13,500 bases of DNA from Symbiodinium natans (taxonomy: Eukaryota > Sar > Dinophyceae > Suessiales > Symbiodiniaceae), in NCBI GenBank assembly GCA_905221605.1, contig CAJNDS010002194.1, positions 429,001-442,500 on the forward strand, written 5' to 3'. Position 1 is the stretch's first letter; each line of letters starts with the position of its first letter. The position numbers and the translations under genes are program-made. The notes under the pieces were generated by a model. That model was not told the DNA's origin. It did not search any database and saw only the letters and a list, made by a program, of their open reading frames with translations. Shown piece after piece: positions 1 to 7,073 of this stretch.

Positions 1-30
1 GTTTGCTGGGAAATCCGAAGCCCCAAGCAG

Positions 31-160
31 CCCTAAACCCTAAACCCTGTCGCTCTCCCTTGTTACGCTCTGGATTTCCTATGTTCTCATACCAAGTCGT
101 GGGATTCCTATAATAGAGCAACCTCGCACCGTGTAGGGGTTAGTTTAGGGTTTAGGGTTG
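31..160 (+). repeat. Short CCCTAAA (31-48) and TTTAGGG (135-160) pieces
   Basis: Two short telomere-like pieces in opposite orientations. The sequence between them (49-134) shows nothing recognisable. Confidence 0.9.
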
Positions 161-182
161 AGCAAGTTATGCTTTGTTTAAA

Positions 183-306
183 GGTATAAACATCCCCATA
201 ATGAACCCTATCAAGGGCCTTTTTAAGGGTTATAGGGTATAAAAATCCCCATACTGAACCCTATAAACGGCCTTTTAAGGGACTACAGGGTATAATAGCC
301 CATGCT
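183..306 (+). repeat. 53-bp tandem repeat, about 2.3 copies
   Basis: Units start at 183, 236 and 289 with exact 53-base spacing, each beginning GGTATAA and carrying ATCCCCATA, GAACCCTAT and GGCCTTTT blocks. Copies 1 and 2 differ at several positions; the third is a fragment. Confidence 0.88.
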
Positions 307-409
307 GGAAAGCAACAACAAGCCGAACTTATCTGCGGCACCCGCTGCACATGCAAGGGCCATGTTGCCAGCTTCTTTTGTAATGTGCATCTTTTTATGA
401 ACTATGGAA

Positions 410-472
410 GGGGTTTAGGGGTTAGGGTTTCGGGTTTAGGCTTTAGGGTTTAGGGTTTACGGTTTAGGGCTT
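410..472 (+). repeat. TTTAGGG block
   Basis: Several units with substitutions (TTTCGGG, TTTACGG, CTTTAGG). Confidence 0.92.
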
Positions 473-510
473 TCTAGGATTTCGGTCCACGCTCCAACCC
501 ACACCCGCAG

Positions 511-573
511 GGGGAACAAACAAAAACTGGAGTTGCCAAGTATCGCAGTGCTGCCCAAATGAGCGCTGAGTTT
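511..573 (+). CDS. Possible orphan exon (unrecognised)
   Basis: This 63-nt open segment is bounded by acceptor cccgcag|G and donor gtaagc, and the phase 0 frame encodes GEQTKTGVAKYRSAAQMSAE plus F. Size, phase, AG|G start and flanking telomere-like blocks (410-472 upstream, 673-779 downstream) match the mu-gene exons. I do not recognise the peptide. A short segment with both splice signals can arise by chance, and the opposite strand is also open. Confidence 0.25.
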
Positions 574-672
574 GTAAGCCTCTTTTTCGGGTGCCAGGAT
601 CGGCTATGAGACCCCTATACCTCCTCAAAAAGGCACTTTATAGGGTTGATTTTGGGAACGATAGGACCGAAT

Positions 673-779
673 AGCCCTAAACCTAAACCCTAAAGCCTAA
701 ACCCTAATTAAAGCCTAAAGCCGAAAGCCTAAAGCCTAAACCCCAGACCCTAAACCCGAAACCCTAAACCCTAAACCCA
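673..779 (+). repeat. CCCTAAA-like degenerate block
   Basis: CCCTAAA mixed with AAGCCTAAAGCC-type variants. Confidence 0.9.
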
Positions 780-858
780 TCCTGGTGGGCTGCCGAGCCT
801 TTTAACAGCTTCCGATCTTTCAGGCCGCCAAACTTCTTAAGTTGTGCCCCCTAAATCT

Positions 859-1110
859 GCATTTGCTTAAGAACCCCCCCCCGCCGCAACCCCCCCCCCC
901 CAAAAAAAAAGAATAGAAATAAAAATAGTAATAGTAAAACAAACATAGTTAATAATTAAATAAACAAATATGTATATATATATATATGTATATATATGTA
1001 TATATATGTATATATATGTATATATATCTAAAGAATAGTATTCCTTATAAGGGCAATATAGGGATCATTAGTATCGTGTTTTTGGGGTTCCTAAAGCACG
1101 TAGTAGAAAC
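859..1110 (+). repeat. Diverged relative of the intron 2 duplication core
   Basis: Shares ATTTGCTTAAGAACCCC (860-876; compare 8861-8877 and 9475-9491), then an AT-rich microsatellite zone (here TATATATG units, about 970-1027), then TTCCTTATAAGGGCAATATAGGGAT-like sequence (about 1041-1065; compare 9006-9030) and a TTTTTGGGG piece. Order and orientation are the same. A C-run (about 870-901) is private to this copy. Confidence 0.8.
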
Positions 1111-1460
1111 TGCTCCCACCAGGGCCTCCGAGCCCGCAGCTAGAGACTTAGGATCCTTCCCTGCCCCTAGGGTTTAGGGTTTAGGGTTTGGGGTTTAGGG
1201 TTTAGGGTTTAGGGGTTAGGGGTTAGGGTCTATAGGGTCTAGGGTCTAGGGTTGAGGGGAACTGCTCCCAAGACCTCCACGCCCAGGCCTCCAAGGCTTC
1301 TAAGCCCCGAAGCCTCCTGCCTGAGATCTTTCAAGCTTCCAGGGCCTCCAAGCCCCTCCGGGTTTAGGGTTTAGGGTTTAGGGTTTAGGGTTTAGGGTTT
1401 AGGGTTTAGGGTTTAGGGTTTAGGGTCTCGCTAAACTGCTTCCAGATTCCCCAAGCAGGC
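1110..1460 (+). repeat. TTTAGGG blocks with interspersed GGCCTCC-type repeats
   Basis: TTTAGGG blocks lie at 1167-1255 and 1360-1425 (nine or more perfect units). Between them, pieces starting ACTGCTCCC or ACTGCTTCC (about 1109, 1260, 1434) and GGCCTCCRAGCCC recur, so the spacers form a small repeat family. No gene is apparent. Confidence 0.8.
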
Positions 1461-1746
1461 TTAAGGTGTAAAGCCGGCACTGCGGAACTGCCAAACAAGG
1501 TCAAATCGACATGTCAGGAATCCATTTCAGGGCCCCAAGTCTCCAAATTCTCTGCAAAGCTTAGTCACAGGCTTGTGAGGTTTTTTTAGGGCTAAGGAGC
1601 ATAAAACAGCCCCATCGCCCTCTACGTGCCCAGGAGTCCCACCAGATTTCGCCCCGCCCTGCTCCCGCCCTGTTTTTGTTGCCCTGGTGTCCATGCAACC
1701 ATTTCCCTGCCTGTGGAGCCTTTTCCCTGCCCATAAAGCCTATATC

Positions 1747-1847
1747 TTGGAATGTTCCCCTTATATGAACAGTCCTTAATACGGATTGTAGTACCACCCC
1801 ATTATAATCCCTGTTGAGGACTGTTAGTATAAGGGGGAACATCCCAA
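1747..1847. mobile_element. Foldback (MITE-like) element, 101 bp
   Basis: Two arms of about 50 bases are imperfect reverse complements centred near 1797. Outer ends read TTGGAATGTTCCCC and its counterpart GGGGGAACATCCCAA; inner parts carry AACAGTCCTTAATACGGAT and its complement. It has no coding capacity. A non-autonomous DNA transposon or a snapback repeat would look like this; no clear target-site duplication is visible. Confidence 0.72.
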
Positions 1848-2092
1848 CCTGTATTCCCCAACCGTTTAGCCCCGGCCCCTCCTTGATGTGCGCCAGCCTT
1901 CGCTGTCATAACCCTAAAGCAAACCTTAAGCCAAAAACAGCCAGACATTGATGGGGGGTTTAGGATTCAAGGGTTTCGGGCTTAGACGGCATAAGGGTTT
2001 AGATGCTCAGGGTTGAGGTCTGCGTCAAACAAGCTTAAAACTAGGGTCAGGGTTTAGAAGCTACTATGTGGCTCATGGACTTGAGTGCAACC

Positions 2093-2145
2093 TTGGGATG
2101 TTCCCCCTTATACCAACAGTCCTTAATAGGGATTCTAGTACCCCC
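2093..2145 (+). repeat. Solo arm of the 1747-1847 foldback
   Basis: Begins TTGGGATGTTCCCCC and continues with ACAGTCCTTAATAGGGATT and CTAGTACCCC, closely matching the left arm at 1747-1797 with no right arm following. Confidence 0.8.
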
Positions 2146-2272
2146 TGTCGGTTTAGGCATAGGTCTTTGGGAATGGAGAGCTTGGAGGCTTAGGCCACAT
2201 GTAGTACAATGTGGCAATAATAACCATCCATAATACAGATGCGTAAGATGGTGGAGCTCAAGCTCTGTATGT

Positions 2273-2371
2273 AGGATCCATGTACCTATATAGTATATAC
2301 TTGGGCCTAAAAGGGGTTCCTATATAGTAGCTTTAGGGCCCAAGTATACACCACATAGGTACATGGATCCT
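2273..2371. repeat. Second foldback, 99 bp
   Basis: Arms 2273-2311 and 2332-2371 are inverted copies, starting AGGATCCATGTACCTAT with TATACTTGGGCC further in, around a 20-base loop. It differs in sequence from the 1747 element. Unpaired differences are few, so a stable hairpin is expected in either DNA strand or in RNA. Confidence 0.82.
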
Positions 2372-3240
2372 TAGGGTCTGTAGTAGTAGATACGTGGGGC
2401 ATTGCGTAAGTGGATCTTTCATACGAAAGGTTCAACTTGTTCTGGGCTCGGTAAGCTGATCATTTTATTCCGGACCTTTGAGAGTGTGTGTTGGACTGTT
2501 AAGAGGTGACATTTCTGTCGAATTTCGTTTATGTGTAAACTCTTAAAGTATCTTCAGACCAGGGTCCCTGTCGAACTTGTTTCGGTGCAAAGTCAAAAGG
2601 CACTTGCAAATAGCACGCCAAAGGCACCTTTCTCGTTGTACTGTGGCTATTTCAATGACGGAGGCCACTGCGGTTTGGGCCCCTGCCACCTCCGGTTTAG
2701 GGTTTAACATTTCGTCTTGGAGGCCACCAGTACCTCGGAGCCGTGTCTTGGTGGGCTCATGCAGGTTTCTTGGCATGTGAATCTTTAAACATTCGCCTGA
2801 ATTCTACCCGTTGGTTTTATGTCTACAGGTTTGTGCAAACAAGAAGTATATACCCTAAACCCACACGCAGCTTACTCTGGTTGTGTAAGAAAATGCAGGT
2901 TTTTGTTCCATTTCATGGGGTATGCGGCCCTTTTTCATGCTACATCTCATTGCATTGGTTTTGCCAACGCCGGGTACAGGTCGGCAGCGGTGTGTGATTT
3001 CATTGACGGGCGGGCCTCCTACGTATTCGTACCACATGGATCGTCGCCCGCAGGCGTCGGATCTTTTGGCCAGTCTGAGGTACACGTCGCGCGAAGGGCA
3101 GGATTCCAAGCCCCCCCCTCCCCCCCCAACCAGAAAAAAAAAACAAGCGGCTCGACAGAACCCTGAAAGAAAAGGCCAAGACCCCGTGGACAAACGTTTG
3201 GCCCTGAAACGAAACGTCGGCTGCAGCTCTAATTAGGCTT
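2372..3240. other. Non-repetitive stretch with overlapping short ORFs, no recognised gene
   Basis: Open frames of 58-115 codons overlap on both strands (for example + 2531-2707, + 2819-3166, + 2922-3236, - 2855-3193). None shows a recognisable domain, and competing frames look equally protein-like, which argues against any of them. A C/A-rich stretch lies at 3111-3143. Confidence 0.5.
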
Positions 3241-3254
3241 AAAACGGACAGGTT

Positions 3255-3635
3255 CCCTGGACGCGGAAAAGGTTGTGGAAATCGCGGAAACATTTGCGGA
3301 GAAACTTGCGGAAGATGAAGAAATATTTGCGGTAAAAACGTTGTGGAAAATGTGGAAACATTTTCGGGAAAGTTTTCGAAATGGGGAAAAACTTGCGGGT
3401 GAGAAAAATGCAGCACCAGTCGGAAACCAACTATTTTTTCATCTGTTCCAGATTGCGCCGCGTGATGTAAGTAGTTCCTTCCGCAAAAGGTGTTTTCCAC
3501 ATTTGGTTCCGCAAATGTTTCTGCGTTGTCCGCAACTTTTCCGTAGATGTTTCCGCAATTTCCACGATTGTTCTGCCATGTTTTCCGCAACGTCTTCGCA
3601 TATGTTTCCGCGCGCCATCTCCACGACTCTTCCCT
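3255..3635. repeat. Inverted repeat built of a degenerate GGAAA-CATTTGCGG minisatellite
   Basis: The left part (about 3255-3400) is a chain of short units such as GCGGAAACATTTGCGG and TTGTGGAAA. The right part (about 3481-3635) is the same chain reverse-complemented. Arms 3273-3368 and 3481-3567 align over roughly 90 bases. The missing stop codons produce long accidental ORFs on both strands (- 3000-3821, + 3275-3739). Confidence 0.8.
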
Positions 3636-3924
3636 GGCAGTTCTTTCTTTCTTTTCCGCGACCTTGCTCTTGGACAGTCCTCGGAACCTTGCATGAGAAA
3701 AGTCTGGAAGTCTGGCTGCGTGAACCCCGTCTTGTTTAAAACCTGTTAATTCGAAACTACATGCATGCAAAGCGCGTGAGATAATTACATCAAGTTCCAA
3801 TGAACATGTAGAATGTAGCACTGTATTCTTCGGAGAATGGTCAACAAGAAAAAGTCAAGAGGTTTGGCCCTCGGAATCAAGACCTCCATTTCTGTGGTTT
3901 GCCAGGCGGTGAGTTCAAAAGGGG

Positions 3925-4374
3925 ATGACGCCGCTGGGAAGTTGTGTCCGTTTGCTGTTTGCTGTGGTCGCCGCTAGCTCGGTTCAGAAACGGATCGGGG
4001 GCGGGAAACTTTCAATCGCAATGTTGAACGACACCATGACCTCCCTTGAAACGGCCCAATGCTCGAGATACTCAAGAACTCCCCAATACATCCCGTGGGT
4101 TTGCCATGTCAGCAAGAAGCCACTCGAATTCACTGCGCCCCGGCCAAACCCTGTCATCAGTGCTTTCAGTTTTCCCAAGCATAATTCGCCAAAGCGAGTC
4201 CTGTCTCCCGTTTGGTCTTCCGTTCGCAAAATGTGGGTTGGCGTCTCGTGTCGTCGTAAAGCTGAGTCACACTTAGGGCGTTGGGCCACCGTTTGTTTAC
4301 TTCTCTGGGCTTTGGCTTCGTGGTGCTTTCTTAAAACTTCCGGACTCCAAGGCTTTAAAGCCAAGAGTCTTTAG
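3925..4374 (+). CDS. Hypothetical ORF, 149 codons
   Basis: Starts with ATG. The N-terminus (VRLLFAVVAASS) is weakly signal-like and a hydrophobic run (VCLLLWALASWCFL) lies near the C-terminus. I recognise no family. The reverse strand is open over much of the same span (3984-4364), so chance is a real alternative; long intronless ORFs would also be unlike the mu gene. Confidence 0.15.
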   Translation: MTPLGSCVRLLFAVVAASSVQKRIGGGKLSIAMLNDTMTSLETAQCSRYSRTPQYIPWVCHVSKKPLEFTAPRPNPVISAFSFPKHNSPKRVLSPVWSSVRKMWVGVSCRRKAESHLGRWATVCLLLWALASWCFLKTSGLQGFKAKSL

Positions 4375-4705
4375 TCTGTAGGCGTTTCGGCTGGTTATTT
4401 CTTGCCTGATGGGTTGTCCACGTGTTTACTCGCGGCTGTTTGTACGAAGTGCCTAATATGTGGCTTCACGTAGCTGTGTCTGAGTATGAACGGTGAAATC
4501 TCGCAATTGTTTAAGCACAGCTTTGTAGTTGCTCCTTCACGCGCAGTTGTGGAGCGGCTTTGGTGAACTACGCTGCTTGTGGAGCCGTGTACATTCTTGC
4601 ACATGCTGTAGCCCGCAGAGCGATACCTCTTCGCTGCGTTGGAAAGAACAAGTTTCGTACGAAAAAAAGCCACTTGCTGAGCTTGCCGCGGAATCCTATT
4701 GATTT

Positions 4706-5074
4706 GTGTACACCTTGCTGAATGGCCCGGCGGCTTTGATGAGCTCCTGCTTCAACATGAGATGTGTTCTTCAGCTTGGCTCGACGCCGATTTCCCTTGC
4801 GCAGCATGACAAAGCTTGCTTCGCGGCAGCATTGCTTGCAGGGTGGGCCGGATGTGCTGTGGGTTGCATCGCCCTTCCGCAGAGAAGCTCGCTGAGCAGA
4901 GATCTCTCCTCGCCGCGCCCGAAAGATACAGTCGCTGGTGCTTCAGCTCGCGCTTCGACGGACCTTCCCACACCTTTATGCCGATGCGAACTTTCTGTTG
5001 CACTTGAGGCACTTGCAATGTCAGCTTGTGACCTTCGGCACAGGAGTCTGGTAAGAATTCAGCTCTGCTCCTGA
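4706..5074 (+). CDS. Hypothetical ORF or exon, 122 codons
   Basis: An Ala/Cys/Leu-rich hydrophobic run (ACFAAALLAGWAGCAVGCIA) could span a membrane once. A gtaaga donor-like site occurs at 5050 and an acceptor-like gcgcag ends at 4804, so an exon of about 245 nt is conceivable. Its start codon is not ATG-certain, and the opposite strand is also open. Confidence 0.15.
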   Translation: MYTLLNGPAALMSSCFNMRCVLQLGSTPISLAQHDKACFAAALLAGWAGCAVGCIALPQRSSLSRDLSSPRPKDTVAGASARASTDLPTPLCRCELSVALEALAMSACDLRHRSLVRIQLCS

Positions 5075-5521
5075 AATTGGCAGGTTTCACAGCCAGAGGC
5101 TTCAGTTCGGTGTCGCCCGATCATATAATATATTGTGTAATGTTTTCTTTCTGCGCGGTTTATGGTTGTAGCCCACTCGGGCATATGCTTGTTGTACTAC
5201 AACGGGCTTGATACGAAGTGTGCAGATTTCTGGCAAGCCATGTAAAACAGGTTGCTTGCACCTGCGATTACGAACACACCTGTTACGATTGAAAATTCTT
5301 TTGCTCGATCCTTGAAGCCTGACGACAAACGCCTCAACACTATAATCATTAAACATCTCAACCGCAATTCCTGAACCCAAATGACAAAATCTCAAGCCCC
5401 ATGAACGCCGCGCTTTACCCCGGAACTGCAGCTCAAAAACCCAAAGTCCGAAACCTTCACCTGCGTCGCTGAGGCCCGTCTGAAATAGCACGCAGCTCAA
5501 GTTTCACTTCGCAGGTTGCCA

Positions 5522-5776
5522 ATGGAGGTGTCCGTTGGGACCAAAGGCGTACACAGGAACGGCGCACCACCTTGGATAAACACTGCGGCCGAAATCCTGA
5601 ATAACAAAAAGTCTCGACTTTCACCTTCCAAGCTTGAAATCCTCAAGCAGGTCGAAATCTGGTGGTGCGCCCGTGAGGAGTCAAATGTGGATGTAGGATG
5701 TGAAGCCGGCGCGCGTGCTTGTCAAAAACCATGTCGGTCCAGTGGGATAGTTGCAGGAGAAAGTTCAGACCGTTGA
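5522..5776 (+). CDS. Hypothetical ORF, 84 codons from ATG
   Basis: It follows an acceptor-like ttcgcag at 5508-5514. The frame encodes a charged segment (AEILNNKKSRLSPSKLEILK) with fairly coding-like codon choice. An inverted pair GGCGCACCACC / GGTGGTGCGCC lies inside it (about 5561-5571 and 5661-5671). No family is recognised. Confidence 0.15.
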   Translation: MEVSVGTKGVHRNGAPPWINTAAEILNNKKSRLSPSKLEILKQVEIWWCAREESNVDVGCEAGARACQKPCRSSGIVAGESSDR

Positions 5777-6116
5777 GCTGCTAGGTAGGTTTCATTCTTG
5801 AAATTGCTAGAGTCCCTACTCTGACTAAAAGTTCAAAAGCCGAGCTAGCGTGGTCGACAGCCAGTCTAAAGGAACGTCTCTGAAAGCACACACACACACA
5901 TCCCTAAACCCGGCAGCCCTCAATCCTGCGCCGCATTGCGCGGACGTTCAAGCGGCTGAAAAATGTGCCCGAGCCCAACCCTCCAGGCCTAAACCCCAAG
6001 ACGCAAATCTCCGCAACCCCAGACATTCCAACACACTTTGCCCACTTCGGGGGCTGAGGGTGTAGGGTGGACGATTCGGGACAGGCTCGGCCACAAGGTG
6101 TTGCTTTTGTCGCTGC

Positions 6117-6182
6117 CCTGAACCCTGAACCCTGAACCCTGAACCCTAAACCTAAACCCTAAAACCTAAACCCTAAACCCTG
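6117..6182 (+). repeat. CCCTGAA/CCCTAAA block
   Basis: Four CCCTGAA units followed by CCCTAAA variants, the same order of variants as in the intron 2 duplication. Confidence 0.93.
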
Positions 6183-6294
6183 AACCGCACGCCTTCTACG
6201 CCGTTCCGGTTCCAGCCAGCTTGTGATGTGAGACGCGCCTGGTCCAGAGAGGCTGCGAAATCCATACCATGATGGATATACCAATGTAAGCATA

Positions 6295-6490
6295 TACAAA
6301 TTTCATACTTATTCTGATTACTATTAATATTATTATATATATCTATATATATATATACTAATATAGTGATATAAACAATATATAAATAAAGTAGTGTAAT
6401 CGCATAAATGCTATAATTATGTAAAGACTGTAGTACTATACTAATGTAATGTAATACGATCATGCTGAACAATCGATCAATATACTAATG
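6295..6490. other. AT-rich block
   Basis: About 200 bases very rich in A and T, with TATATATC-type runs and TACTAAT/TGTAATG motifs, between GC-balanced flanks. It could be a diverged microsatellite or an old insertion. The ORF running through it on the minus strand is compositional. Confidence 0.6.
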
Positions 6491-6520
6491 TGTTGGGTTT
6501 CAGGGTTGCCAGCGTAACAG

Positions 6521-6896
6521 ACCTACCCGAAAGCGAACATGACCAGGGACGGTTCTTCGATGTTCTTGTACACAGGCCCTACCAAAATGTTTAGCTTTTC
6601 GGCATCTGTTTTTTTTGATTTTATTCTGTTTGTATTTCGTTGCACAGTTCACGTGCCTTTCCTTCTCTCTGGCAGTACACAGAATCCACTCGCGAGAGAA
6701 GTCTTTGATGGAACACATGTTTAAATCACGTTTAAGTTTCCAGTACAACTGCAACCTCTACGCCCCTATCATCCTATCATCCAATGCTAGACCAGCTGTA
6801 TGCGCAAGCCTTGGCGACAGATCTAAATTGTCTACCTTCCACCCTAAATCACCCCATGACACCTTGAAGCTCAATCAAGTGGACTGTCACACGTAA
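6521..6896 (+). CDS. Possible 3'-terminal exons of an upstream gene (unrecognised)
   Basis: Segment 6521-6601 (TYPKANMTRDGSSMFLYTG and onward) follows an acceptor-like aacag with an in-frame stop just before it, and a GC donor-like gcatct follows. A strong T-rich tract ending gcacag at 6647 then opens a frame to TAA at 6894. The implied intron (46 nt) is far shorter than those of the mu gene and the product is unknown, so this is weak. Confidence 0.15.
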
Positions 6897-6900
6897 CTTT

Positions 6901-6999
6901 GAACCCCAAACCCTAAACCCTAATTAAACCCTAAACCCTAAATCCTAAACCCTAAACCCGAAAACCCTAAAACCCTAAAACCTTAAACCCTAAACCCAA
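6901..6999 (+). repeat. CCCTAAA block upstream of exon 1
   Basis: Mixed CCCTAAA and CCCTAAAA units ending just before the pyrimidine tract of the putative 5' acceptor at 7019. Confidence 0.95.
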
Positions 7000-7000
7000 C

Positions 7001-7040
7001 TTCTTTGCCTTTTGGGCAGGGCCTTGGCGGAGGCACCGGG
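7001..7040 (+). promoter_or_regulatory. Likely spliced-leader trans-splice acceptor and short 5' UTR
   Basis: A pyrimidine-rich stretch followed by tttgggcag ends at 7019, leaving 21 bases before the ATG. Dinoflagellate mRNAs receive a spliced leader at such AG sites, so this is the natural 5' end of the mature message. It could also be the acceptor of an ordinary intron in the 5' UTR. No TATA-like promoter is apparent; the sequence directly upstream is CCCTAAA repeats. Confidence 0.45.
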
Positions 7041-7073
7041 ATGATTTCGTCAGTGCTGCTGGTGAACCTCAAG
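7041..7073 (+). CDS. AP2M: mu-adaptin exon 1 (start codon, MISSVLLVNLK)
   Basis: Eleven codons beginning with ATG at 7041 encode MISSVLLVNLK, the usual first beta-strand of a mu chain, where M-I-S/G-x-hydrophobic-N-x-K-G is typical. The exon ends in a complete AAG codon, and the intron begins gccgat (GC donor). Reading on without splicing reaches TAG at 7095. The next exon supplies the expected G-E-x-L-I. A CCCTAAA-rich block lies upstream and TTTAGGG-like sequence starts about 10 bases into the intron. Confidence 0.82.

Larger units (their letters stand above)
3740..5515. other. Repeat-poor region with unrecognised ORFs
   Basis: About 1.8 kb almost free of telomere-like repeats. Open frames occur on both strands (+ 3925-4374, + 4706-5074, - 4752-5090, - 5102-5500), with no recognised domain and no clear spliced gene. 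It may be intergenic, or intron of an unrecognised gene. Confidence 0.4.

Noticed and set aside
303-385. Minus-strand open segment containing EAGNMALACAAGAADKFGLL
   Set aside because: Looks coding, but neither end has convincing splice signals, the plus strand is open too, and it overlaps the end of the 53-bp repeat.
782-835. Minus-strand open segment KFGGLKDRKLLKGSAAHQ with AG before and GA after
   Set aside because: Protein-like, but the acceptor lacks the following G, the plus strand has an equally good acceptor in the same place, and no partner exon in a consistent frame was found.
1561-1842. 93-codon minus-strand ORF
   Set aside because: Its start lies inside the foldback element and its end in repeat-like sequence; no domain.
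2531-3236. Several overlapping short ORFs on both strands
   Set aside because: Competing frames look equally plausible and none shows a family motif or a consistent splice pattern.
3000-3821. Longest ORF in the window (273 codons, minus strand)
   Set aside because: It runs through the inverted minisatellite, where both strands lack stops because of composition. It has no recognisable domain, and its two halves are low-complexity complements of each other.
5102-5500. 132-codon minus-strand ORF
   Set aside because: It begins at a non-ATG codon, has no recognised domain, and lies over low-information sequence; kept only as part of the regional note.
7020-7045. GLGGGTG reading just before exon 1, resembling the tubulin/FtsZ nucleotide loop
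   Set aside because: No other tubulin sequence follows. The same frame continues as the mu-chain start MISSVLLVNLK, so the glycine-rich piece is most likely 5' UTR read by chance.
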